Shown here in pieces: positions 10,835-20,815 of a DNA stretch of 64,000 bases. The position numbers were made by a program, and so were the translations under genes. The stretch is from Platynereis dumerilii. Lineage: Eukaryota > Annelida > Polychaeta > Phyllodocida > Nereididae. Location: the NCBI GenBank assembly GCA_026936325.1, contig JAPTHN010000256.1, positions 124,001 to 188,000 on the forward strand, in the 5' to 3' direction. How positions within the stretch are numbered: position 1 is the stretch's first letter; every line of letters begins with the position of its first letter. A model generated the notes under the pieces. It was not told where the DNA came from. It ran no database searches and saw only the letters and a list, made by a program, of their open reading frames with translations.

Positions 10835-12764
10835 CTCAAGAAAGGCCTTAGCTATTTGGATTCCAATCCGGCAATCAGGTGGAAGATTGTCCAAGATGTC
10901 CCACTCATGTAGGAATACTGTGGGTGACCATTGCACATTCCTCTTCAAAGGCTTCCATTTAAGATATTCTTGGCTCACATGGCTAGGAGCGTTGTCTACT
11001 ATCAATTCCTGTCTCCTATGTTTTGTCAATTTCTTCTTCACAACTGCGATTGGAACAACATCAACTGATATTTCCTGACCACAGTGACTGCCTTCTCCTT
11101 CCCAAATGAATAGCCATGGTGTACTAACGGACACACATCGTAAGCTAATTTTTGTCAATTTCCAGTCAACATCAGTCATCCTCTTGACAAGGTACTCGTG
11201 ATATTTCAGACATCCAAAAGGCTCATTTTCATAAAGTTTATTTTCTGTGACTATCTGTAGATCAAACTTATTCCATCTACCATCCTTCAGCTTTTCCCTG
11301 TCACTTCCCCCCATCTGAACACTAATTGATTCAGCCATTATTTCTTTGAATAGCTTCCTCAGATCCTTTTTAATCGACTTGCATTCAATTTCAGGCAACA
11401 CAAGTAACTGTTTCATACATTGAAATGAAACAGACTTTGCAGTGGCAAGTTTCTCATAATTTTCCTTATTATACTCTTGAAATTTATCTTGATATTGTGC
11501 GAGGTGTACAGGAGTTCTTCCAAAATAATCTTGTTCAGCTTTTGCTTTATGTGACTCCAAAAAGATTATTGCTGACTTGTTTTCATGCAGGTGTGCAATG
11601 TGCAAGGCTGTACAACCATGGATGTCTCTTTCATTTATTAATCTTGTAACTAGTTCTTTTGGGATGCACTTCAGAATGTCCTCATTGTGACAAAATATAG
11701 CAGCCAAGTGCAGCAGATTCCTCTTCAGCCAGTTGTCATTTCTCTTTATCACTGTCCATCTCAGTTCTGTCTCCTGCTTTTCTTCATCTTCATCATCATC
11801 ATTTTCTTCAATCCATCTGGTGACAGGTGGGTCGGTCCTGTCTCTCTGCAAAAGATCTTCTGTGATCCCAAAACATTTAGTGATTTTGTCCTTTCCATCA
11901 TTGCAACTGTCCAAAAAAAGGAGACTATTAATCACACTGTTAGACTCCATGCAGTTACTAAGAGTCATGTAGGCTTGCCTGATGACTTCACAAGCAACTT
12001 TTCTGAGGTCCTCCCTCAGAAGCCATTGGTCTTGTATGAAATTCAGATATATCACAATCGTCTCGCTGTTGCCTTGTTTTCGATATGCATGGATAAGATG
12101 TTCCAGCATCTGCAGAGTGACCAACAGGGCTCCATCATCTCTACACTCAGCCAAATACGAAGATATTTCAAGGATTTGAAGTTTTGTTGGATAAGCACCA
12201 TTGTCAAGGCATTGTTTGATGGCATCAAACAAAGCATAGTTGTTGATTTCCAAACCTCGCTTATTATTTTCTGTTCCATATCTCATTAAAACATTATAGA
12301 TTCTCTGAGAAGATTCTTTGTCAATTATCACTTCTAATATGCCTTCTGAAATATCAAGAATATGGTCATTCTTTATCTCCAAGTGCCTTTTGACAAACTC
12401 TTCAAAATTCTCTGTCTCTGTCAAGCTTGTAAGTTGTTGGCCACCATGCGTAAGCTTTGCACGTCTTGCCTCTGACAGATGCGTCCTTAGTTGAGAAATT
12501 ATATCCCAGATTCCAGCATGAAGTGCGCCTATGTGCCAATGTTCGGTTAACAATGTCAAATGTTCATTCATTGTCAACCCGTTGGTCCTGATGTTTTGAA
12601 TTTCTAATTTTGTTAAGGTCATCTCCTTCTGAAGACTAGCCATCATCCCTTCATATGTTCTTTCTCTTCTCCATAATTCTTCTTTCTTGATTCCATTGAA
12701 TTTGATCATTTTCTCAAGGTGTTCCCGCATTTCTCCCTTGTCCATTATTCCCTGTGCTGTAGTC
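10835..12764 (-). CDS. Ankyrin-repeat / Mab-21 (cGAS-like) nucleotidyltransferase-fold protein, one long exon
   Basis: A single 1,930-nt exon with good splice signals on both sides: acceptor TTTTATTGCAG just before 12764 and donor GAG|GTAAGAA after 10835. It encodes 643 whole codons. Residues about 1-320 are helical and unfamiliar. An acidic run EENDDDEDEEKQE lies at 319-331. Two ankyrin-type repeats follow at 347-424 (RNLLHLAAIF; TALHIAHLHENKSAIIFLES; RTPVHLAQ). The C-terminal part looks like a Mab-21/cGAS fold: GGS at 485-487, KFD at 499-501, ISVDVVP at 566-572, and the start of the helical subdomain (EWDILDNLPPDCRIGIQIAK). The usual first metal ligand (E in 'EFD') is K, so catalysis is doubtful. 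Mab-21-fold proteins include nucleic-acid sensors and structural non-enzymes; which applies here is unknown. Upstream and downstream exons were not located. Confidence 0.75.
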
Positions 12765-14045
12765 CTGCAATAAAATGACAGTGAACTTAGAACAGCTTTG
12801 CCAGCCTTAAAAGGTACAAGATTCACTTCAGATTACAAGCCCCTTCCTTTTTCATGCAGGTCCCACAATGTCATCCTATCGCAAAATCTTAACCAATTTT
12901 GTCAAAGGTGATGTTGATCTGAGATTTTTCAAATAGTGTATTGTAATACGGCACAGTGAACATATTTCTTAATTGTTTGCTTTCATACTGTGGGAATCTT
13001 TAATTGTTATGGATTTATTACAATAATTTTGGATAACAAAATGAATGTTTATACTATTAAGTTATCAATGGCTCTGCAAGTTGTACAGCGGACAATGGGA
13101 GAATCAAACAAAGTTATGTAACTAGTTTAGCTAATTAATCAGTGATAGCCACACAAGGTGTTTTGGGACATAATTTTTGGTTAATCCAAACAATCCAATT
13201 CAAGGAGTCCTCTGACACTTCGTGTTATCGGCAAAAATAGGGACTCATGGAGTATGTAATGGTAACACACCTTTGACCTCTCATTAGTTTGGGCCAGTTT
13301 GTTTCTCAAATGTAAGATTTGCTTTCTTAATCAATTAATTAATGGAGACCAGGTATTTTTCTCTGAGATTTTCATTGCATATACATGTCTTGTGGTCTTG
13401 ATTTTTTATAGAAATTTGAAGGTTTTGCATAGTGTCATTAAAAGCAGTCTAAGTATTTCTTTTCCATTCATATGGCAAGAATATTCTTCCCAAGGTATAA
13501 AAATGTATCTACTTATGTCATGTTTCTGATGTTCCTGAACTTCACTTTTCTTAAACCTTTCTTTGGTGGAATTCACAAACTTCTATATTAAGAATCATCT
13601 CACTGGAAATTCCTTTTTGCAAACATTTCAGGAAACAAATGTACATATACATAATTGATCATCAATATATATCATCCCATTCGAAGCACACACCAAATTG
13701 TAAGTCATAGTAATGAAATATACAGTCATCACAAAATACATATTATTAACTAATTGCGAGTCAAAATTAAGGTTAAGGTACTGTCTCTGGTTGACACGCA
13801 TTTGATGCTGCTAAATCACCTTTACCACCCCTTAGGGTGAATGGGGAAATCGGACCTGACAGCCCCGCAAAGTATTTGTTCTCTCATATCTTGCTTCTGT
13901 ACAAATGCTTTAATAATACTGGCCTGTTACACTAATTAAATATTATACATGAGAAATAGGTGTTTTGAAGCTGCTACTTTGTCTTTGACTGACTTAACTG
14001 AAACATGTTGACAAGGCGAACACCACAGAGTATGAACATTTTGTT
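12765..14045. other. non-coding; probable upstream intron of the ankyrin/Mab-21 gene
   Basis: The exon at 12764 opens with an acceptor, so an upstream exon must lie at higher coordinates on the minus strand, but none could be recognised. The region is AT-rich without clear repeats. Open frame 13299-13529 has no motif. Confidence 0.45.
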
Positions 14046-14865
14046 ACAGTCCTTGTCATACTTACATGGAATCTCAAGTTTTTTTTTCTAGCTGTTGAAC
14101 TGTGATGTCAGAGATGACTCTATTCTAGCATTGCAATATATGTATAATTAACTACAAGCTGTGATGTCATTTCAAACTGGGTCAGATTCCCCAGCTTCTA
14201 GCCAATGTTGATCCTCCTGAACTGAGCGTCATAGTTTCAACACAGTGTCAGAGTAAGAGTTTTGTCAGGAATAGCCCCTACAACTACGTCATCACAGCTT
14301 GATAGCCAATGGGCTGACCGTAAACTACGTCATCACAGTTCAAACATTGATATATTGAAGGAAGCATTACATTTTTGATCCCAATGATTTATCACAGAAA
14401 TCACCAGTCTAATCCTACCAAATGGCAGCTTGGTGAGCATTCACAGTAGACAACTGTTGTAATCCCCACAGAGTTGTTTGATAAATCTACAGACTTGCTA
14501 ACTTACACTTTAAACCTTGATGGAAGTTGGTATAAACAGAAGGCTTTGACAATTTGTTTGTAAACACATGGCTTATGTTATGTATATTTGTTCTGGCAGC
14601 CCATTGGCTGAGAGGCTGTGATGTCAAACTTGCATGGGTTTTCCCAGACCCAATTTAAACTCTGACACTGAGTTGAAACTGTGATGCTCAGTTTGGTGGA
14701 TTCGCATTGGTTAGAAGCTGGGGAATCTGACCCAGTTTGAAATGACATCACAGCTTGTAGTTAATTTACATATATTGCAATGCTAGAATAGAGTCATCTC
14801 TGAGATCACAGTTGAACAGCATAGAAAAAAAACTTGAGATTCCATGTAAATATGACAAGAACTGT
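14046..14865. mobile_element. Second foldback element (~820 bp)
   Basis: The inverted ends begin ACAGTCCTTGTCATACTTAC at 14046 and finish as the near-exact reverse complement at 14865. Arms of about 220 bp (14046-14265 and 14645-14865) pair with few mismatches. The motif TGTGATGTCA or its reverse complement, or the close form ACGTCATCACAG, occurs about six times (near 14101, 14160, 14287, 14329, 14619, 14744), several with ATTGG/CCAAT nearby. No transposase is present. The right end abuts a LINE reverse-transcriptase segment, so it may have inserted at that point. Confidence 0.8.
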
Positions 14866-15290
14866 AAGATACTCTATCTTGATTTCTCAAGTGCGTTCAA
14901 TACCATCCAGCTGCACATCATGATGCAAAAACTGATTAATATGTGTGTTAATCCCAGACTAATTCTGTGGACAAATTAATTCTTGACGGGTCGACCACAT
15001 TATGCCAAAGTAGGTGATCATAAATCAAAAATCTTATATACCAACACTGGCGCCCCTCTAGGTTGTGTGCTGTCTGCGATATTGTTCACTCTCTATACAA
15101 GTGATTGTCGCTGTATCGGAGAAAAAATCCGCCTTTTCAAGTATGCCGATGATTCAGCTCTGGTATCTCAATGTGTGAATGGTGATGATGAATATAGACA
15201 AGATGTAGGGGGTATTTGCAGAATAGTGCTCAAATAACTACCTTGAGCTAAATGTTGAAAAACCAAGTAATGTTAGTCGATTTCAGATTG
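14866..15290 (+). pseudogene. LINE reverse-transcriptase fragment (Jockey/CR1-like)
   Basis: The + strand encodes KILYLDFSSAFNTIQ, then FLTGRPHYAKVGDHKSK, TNTGAPLGCVLSAILFTLYT and LFKYADDSALVS. These match reverse-transcriptase motifs A (DFSSAFNT), B (GAP-GCVLS) and C (YADD) of non-LTR elements in the CR1/Jockey group. The longest intact stretch is 14983-15237. An in-frame stop precedes it (after LILWTN), and the continuation 'LNVEKPS' after 15237 is in another frame. The endonuclease and 3' end are missing, so it is dead. Confidence 0.85.
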
Positions 15291-15758
15291 GTTAATGCAG
15301 CTCATCCTCCTCTTTACATAAATGATTAACTTCTTGAAAAATGTATATACAGTACGTATTTCAGTATGTGTTGAGAATGTGTTGAGGTAGATATATATAC
15401 ATGTAGATAGATAGATATAGATAGATCAGCCCATTCTCCACCCCAGAATGAAATATGTACTTCATTGATTTTTTGCACCTAAATATAAACACTGGTCTGC
15501 ATTCTGAAGGAACAAAAAGGATGTCCTTCATTCTAGAAAATAGATCATACCACTGTTGAGAATGAACAACGGCCTTTATTTCTAAACATTTTTATACTAA
15601 ATAAAAGCTGATTTTCATTCTCTCAATAACTGGATGAAAATTAAGGTTGGTCTTCATTACAAATGTATATTACAAACTGTATTTCAGTATTAAAACTATT
15701 GAAGGAAATGAAGGACAGTCTTCATACATGGGCACTCAAATTGTGTATTACTTCTGAC
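15291..15758. other. non-coding with a small GATA microsatellite
   Basis: A short ATAGATAGATAGATATAG run lies at about 15400-15428. ATTCTGAAGGA/TTCATTCT-type phrases (near 15495-15660) hint at degraded local duplication. No gene is seen. Confidence 0.5.
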
Positions 15759-15925
15759 CAGTGTTGTAACTAGTGGGTCTCGAAGGGGCGGGACACCCGG
15801 GGGGCACACGATTCTCAGGAGGGGCACCCATTATACTAACTATTTTAGCTAAGTTAAGAAGCTCATGCGGGGGAGAGGGGGGCACCTATGGGGCACAGGT
15901 ACAGTATGGGGGGCATACGCTAATT
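15759..15925. mobile_element. Diverged copy of the hAT-type G-rich MITE
   Basis: It starts CAGTGTTGTAACTAGTGGGT and runs through GGGGCACACGATTCTCAGGA, parallel to 1-153 and to the reverse complement of 38919-39092. The right end is eroded and no target duplication can be called. Confidence 0.7.
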
Positions 15926-15950
15926 TATTAATATGAAAGACATACCCTAT

Positions 15951-16950
15951 TACGAGGGGTTTTCCATAAGTTCTGTCCAACTGGCCATAACTTCAGCAAT
16001 ATTTTATGCAGGAACATGAAATTTTCGTCAGTTGAAACTGAGGTAATTTGCAATTGATCCTCCAAAAAATCAGTTCATAGAAATAAAAATGATTGCTGAT
16101 TCTGTTGCCATGGAAACCAGAAGTCTTGAAATGCGGCCCAGAGCATAAAAACAGGCAGACAAACAAATATCTTGTCAAAACATTGAATTATTTTGAGAGA
16201 TTTTCAAATTAAAACATGTGGAAAACACACATCATCATTTCACAACTTCTCTTACTGATTAACTTGGTCCATAATGTGTTTCTCCATGCACTCAACCCAT
16301 TTGAAAAGCAAGTCTTTAAGTCTTCCAATTTTGGACAGTTTATAAGTTGTGCGGTTTTCTGGTTCTTGGATTTCCGGATGTGTCTTCTATTCCTTCAAAA
16401 AAGCGTATATGAAATTCAGATGGTTTTATTACTCATTCTATCTTCCTTGTATATATATTTAAGAAGGTTCTTTCTCTTTCTGTCAGATTTTGAAAGCAAG
16501 TTATATGAATTTCATTCATGTTTGTTATATCATTCATCAATTATAAAGTTTCTCGTCTCATGGAAAACGGAGGTTGCTGAATCTTGAATAGTTGAGAAAC
16601 TAAAATACGTTTAATAACATTGTTTTCATTGTTACTAAGTGCTTCGCAATAAGCCCATTGCTTTTTATTTGAAAAAAATTATTGATATGCCTCGATTCAG
16701 TGAATGAAACCAGTTACACTGGACAGGTGTTAAGCTGATAGCAAGAAATTACGGCAAAATCTGGGCCGCATTCCATGACTTCATGTTTCCATGGCAACAA
16801 AATAACCATTTATTTTCATTTCTAAAATCTGATATTTTGCAAATCATCTATATATTACCTGAATATTAACTGACCCAAATTACATGTGTTTGTGAAATAT
16901 ATCTCAAAAGTTATGACAACTTGGACAGAACTTTTGGAAAACCCCTCGTA
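15951..16950. mobile_element. Mariner-type element, 1.0 kb, without recognisable transposase
   Basis: Inverted ends: TACGAGGGGTTTTCCATAAG at 15951 against ...GGAAAACCCCTCGTA ending at 16950, extending with mismatches through TTCTGTCCAA...CCATAACTT and a second matching block (CCATGGAAAC / GTTTCCATGG). TACGAGGG-type ends with TA borders are typical of mariner elements. A 123-codon open frame (16216-16587, +) shows no transposase motif on either strand, so I treat it as non-coding. Confidence 0.75.
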
Positions 16951-17724
16951 TATTTGTAAATAAAAACTTTTTTATATTACAGTAAACATCAATATTTAAT
17001 CTTGCAACCCTCATTTCTGAAAATGGGATAGGTTTGCTAGGATGTAGTCAATCTATGGTCTTAATTCAGGAATTTTTGTTGGGTGGGGCAGATTTGGGCT
17101 ATTGAATATTCAGCATTGGGAATGTTACTTTTAATGACTCCCAACTTTATTATGTACAAGAAAGTCAGTCCACGCACACTTGAAAAACTCAATGTTTTTT
17201 CTTAACGTTTTTACTGTGAAGTTTTCCCTGCCATTCAGTGGCACTGAATCCGATATTATGCAATGAAGCATGAAATTAAAGAAGACACTTTAATGAAACA
17301 GCTGATGACAATTTCAAAGAGATATATTTAGTTTAAAGGACTTTCCAAGTGCCTCGGAATAAAAGTTTTGATTTTGGCAATTTTAACTTTTTTTATAAAC
17401 CATAGTGCTAAAATAAATTGACTAGATAGGATTTTTTAATTCTTTTTCATTTACTTCCAAAAATAGTGGGGAACAATATGATGGTAGGGACAACCCTTCC
17501 TACCACACTTTAAATTGATATACAATTTTTTTTTCATCACCAAGTCATTTTTGAGAAATTAGACCTGCTTGTGGAAAATCGCCTGTAAAAATTTTCTGTT
17601 CTGTGTATCAATCTGAACTCCGGCTGTTTGTAGTACTCTTCATAGCGCATCTAATGCTCCAAACGGGAAGTCTCTAACCCCAATAGAAGTGGAGCAAATC
17701 GCAAACGAAGCGGCCGACACGTGC
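16951..17724. other. non-coding, nothing recognised
   Basis: AT-rich sequence without long open frames, clear repeats or splice-bounded exons. Confidence 0.4.
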
Positions 17725-18170
17725 AATTATCAGAATTCAAAAAAGATGACAGCAGAGATCATCTGCAATGGTGACGTTACGAAAGATAGGGCTTGCCTGG
17801 CTGCGCGTGAATGTGCGTTAACAACCACTTTGCATGAGTAGCGAGCCACCTTAAGTTGACCAGGCAATTTGTTCCATAACACAGCACCATGATAAGTGAA
17901 TGAGTTTTTAAAAGCAGAATTACAAGGAAATGGCATTAAAACATCGTATGAAGCACTAGACCTGAGAGCATAATTACTATTTACTTCACTACAGAGTGTA
18001 ACATTATTTGACAAGTAAACTGGAGCAGCACCATGTATACATTTAAAGTATTGTAACAATGTAAAATAATCACGACGTTGAACAACGTTCATCCATCCTA
18101 GCGTCTTAACAAGTTCAGCTCCCCTAACATTAATATAATCAAAATTGCTTGTTATTACACGTGCGGCATA
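17725..18170 (-). pseudogene. LINE C-terminal fragment (CR1/L2-like)
   Basis: The minus strand reads ARVITSNFDYINVRGAELVK, LGWMNVVQRRDYFTLLQYFK, IHGAAPVYLSNNV and AVLWNKLPGQLK. This is the familiar tail of CR1/L2-type polyproteins ('W..v..Rr.y......K...g.aP.YL', then 'LWN.LP..lk'). The reverse-transcriptase core and endonuclease are absent. A fossil end of one insertion. Confidence 0.8.
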
Positions 18171-18248
18171 ATATATATGTTTTCTTTGTGGGCTTTTCTA
18201 GTGGTATCATATTTGAATTATCATCCAACTTCTTTTCACTTTTTCCAA

Positions 18249-18713
18249 TTAGTAATAATTCACCAAATTTGGTTTCACTATGTGAGCCCTGGGAATGTTA
18301 GCGCCTATCAACAACTTGACATCATTGGGCTTGAAGTCAGACAAGTTAACATCACACAGATTCTTCATCCTACGTAGGTTTGCAGTAGGCACAACTGGGA
18401 ATTGGAAATTTCCGGCCTTGGTCCAGGCTCCCTTGATCCACAAAGTCTCAGGATCAAGCTTACAACTAGCCTTGATAGAGAAGCTAACAAGTTTAGAAGA
18501 CATTGGAAAAGCAGAGTTTACAGTATTTACAACGTCATTGGCGGAATCCAACATGGCATAGGTTTCAATGCTGCGTCCAATCCTCCCATTGATGACAACT
18601 GGAACCACTTGAAAGTAAACCTGGCTGGTTTCCCTTTGCAAATTGTTGACTTGAACCTCAGAGCTGCTGGCACTTCTTGGTCGATAAAGGGTAGTATGAT
18701 GCTCACCTTGCAC
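18249..18713 (-). pseudogene. BEL/Pao-type LTR retrotransposon fossil, protease region
   Basis: The minus strand shows a segment typical of the aspartic protease region of BEL/Pao elements (VYFQVVPVVINGR...ETYAMLDSA, later DVKLLIGANIPRAH). Neither LTRs nor the gag, reverse-transcriptase or integrase parts are recognisable nearby. It is a short broken remnant, probably old. Confidence 0.75.
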
Positions 18714-18769
18714 CTTGAGGCTCTAAAGTACAACCATCATAAAGTGGCTCGTCAGTTGTGATAGACACT

Positions 18770-19544
18770 TATTTGTCGATCCGAATAGATCTGTAGTGAT
18801 CCGGATTGATACTGAGTGATCTGATACTTTGTGATCTGTTGTGATCTGTATAGTGATTGTACATGTGCTGCTCCCTGGTGTAAATGTTCACTAGTAAAGT
18901 CAGTACTGGTATTGTTTGTTCAGGATTATGTAAGGATAAATTAGGGATTTTTAATGAAATGAGCATGAAGTGAAAATTTTAATACTAACAAAATCAATTT
19001 ATTACAATAATTCAAAGTCATTCATAACACATCAAATTTTTTAGACTCTCCATTTCCTGGTTTATCTTAAATTTCGCAAAATAAAAACGTGATATATTGC
19101 GGCCTTATTAAGTTATCCCGGCCTTATTTTTGAAGATACAGCCATTAATCATTTACCATCGTCTTCTCCAATATCTAAACTATATATGTAGCCTTTTAAA
19201 TTTTGTCTCTAGCTCAATTATAAACGAATTTAAGCAAATTGTCAAATTAATCTTTTTCTAGCAAATTCGCCACATCGCAAATTTCCAGTAAATAAGAACA
19301 CGGTACTTTGCAGCCTTACCCTGAACTTAGTACTAAAGATACAGCCATAAATTCTTACCATTGTCTTCTCCTATATCAAAACAATATATCCAGCCTTTTA
19401 AATTTGTCTCTAGCTCAATTATAAATTTTGAAAAAAATTCTCCAGGAAAAAGTGTTTCATTTAGATAAATTTCCTTTAGCAACATTGTAGGGGTTCAGGC
19501 TGGGTATAACCAAAATATTAATCATGAACATCCATGAAGATCTT
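18770..19544. other. non-coding with a diverged direct repeat
   Basis: A segment of about 95 bp near 19133-19230 (AAGATACAGCCAT...CTCTAGCTCAATTATAAA) recurs at about 19331-19425 with around 15% differences. A run of GATCTG-type motifs lies at 18780-18860. No gene. Confidence 0.5.
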
Positions 19545-19955
19545 CATAGGTGTTTTTGGCCTAACGAGTTTTGGTCGGCCCAAGGGTATGATGCTATATA
19601 ACATTGGAAAGCTGACATTCTGAGCTTTCCAAAAATGGTTTTCTTTTTCTTCTTGGTTAAATATTAAGCGAGTTACCGCCCTTCAAAAGTTGCACTTTTG
19701 AGGCCTTGTGGCACCAAAAGTATTGGAGCTGGGGTCTCACACTTTTGCATAGACAGTCTATCCAAGTAGTACTAATAATTTCCTGAAGGACATAAAAATC
19801 TGAAGTTCCCTGATGTGCCTATGCAATTGTATTTTCATAGGGATACATTACATACTTTGTCAGTTATGCATCATTTTAGAATTGGAAAAAGTGGTCGGAA
19901 AAATAATAAGAAGAATACGTACAATATCAATAAGAACTTCCCTATGGGAAGTTCT
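19545..19955 (+). repeat. Hairpin-tailed interspersed repeat, copy 1
   Basis: It shares blocks with 25520-26150 in the same orientation: GCTGACATTCT.AGCTTTCCA, TTTTGAGGCC.TGTGGCA, ACTTTTGCATAGACA and AAGGACATAAAAATCTGA. It ends in AATACGTACAATATCAATA followed by an AGAACTTCCC/GGGAAGTTCT hairpin (19933-19955). No coding sequence. An unclassified non-autonomous family is the simplest reading. Confidence 0.65.
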
Positions 19956-19958
19956 ATA

Positions 19959-20117
19959 ATAAAACCCACTCACAGTAGTGGATCAGTCCAGTGAAACCCA
20001 CGAGTGGTCTGGCTGGCGGAGGAACTCACGAGTGGCGAAGCCACGAGTGAGTTCCGTAGCCAGACAGACCACGAGTGGGTTTCACTGGACTGATCCACTA
20101 CTGTGAGTGGGTTTTAT
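19959..20117. repeat. 157-bp imperfect palindrome capped by GCGAAGC
   Basis: The arms pair around a centre at 20038. The loop is GCGAAGC (20035-20041), known as an exceptionally stable DNA mini-hairpin. CACGAGTG occurs four times, all on the + strand, at 19999, 20027, 20042 and 20070, placed symmetrically. Folding sets each copy against another as CAC-GA-GTG, giving tandem G-A mismatches flanked by perfect stem. Only about five other positions mispair. It lies downstream of the Crypton gene's polyadenylation signal. Confidence 0.9.
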
Positions 20118-20614
20118 TTATATCCAACACTTTTTAATATCACCAATCAAGTTTCTTGCTTGAAAAACATGTTTGATCATGTTTAATAGTTGCGCAATAA
20201 TCTTAGCTTGACATGTGTCAAAAATACTCGTCATCGTGCCTGCACCAATCATTGACCAGCAAAATGTAAACAAACCAGCAGAATCACGTGTGCAGGGCGG
20301 AGCTGAGTGTGTCGTCATGAGCAACACAGCTGCACAGTGAAGCTGCCACAACAAGCTCCTCCCACTAACTTTGATTGACGTCGCATTTCTAACATGTTGC
20401 AGACCTGATTTTCAGCCGTCTGGATTACCTGTTTATCTGCACTCAGAAAGGCCTTGATAATGAGCTCATTTCGGAAAATAGTTTATGCTAATGAAATACA
20501 CTGATACACCTTATTCCATGTGATATTTATGGTGTAATAGGTCTGTGTAATTTAATGCCTTCAGTGAATATCCTGCATTAAAAAAACGGAAAATTATAAT
20601 GTGTAATGAAACAG

Positions 20615-20620
20615 TTTATT
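20615..20620 (-). promoter_or_regulatory. Probable polyadenylation signal (AATAAA)
   Basis: AATAAA on the minus strand, about 196 nt beyond the stop codon of the Crypton recombinase. The intervening 3' UTR is very AT-rich, so other A/T-rich hexamers are present and the choice is not certain. Confidence 0.45.
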
Positions 20621-20815
20621 GTGCATTTTTGTCATAAAATACAGTACAACGCATGTGACATTCTGCAATGGTCCAATGCCTATAGATGTTGACATTTTAA
20701 ACATCAAAATATTTATAATAAATAAATATGATAAATATAAATATAAATAATTTATATCACAGATTCAATAAATACTAATAAATACGTAACATTGCAACAA
20801 CAGATAAATCACATT

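Noticed and set aside
11687-12289. 200-codon + strand frame opposite the ankyrin/Mab-21 exon
   Set aside because: Shadow of the minus-strand exon, with low-complexity Ser/Phe content and no domain.
14983-15237. Host gene of 84 codons
   Set aside because: The residues are reverse-transcriptase motifs B and C of a LINE, with stops and frame changes around them.
16216-16587. Hydrophobic 123-codon frame inside the mariner-type element
   Set aside because: AT-rich Leu/Phe/Ile composition expected by chance; no transposase signature in either direction.
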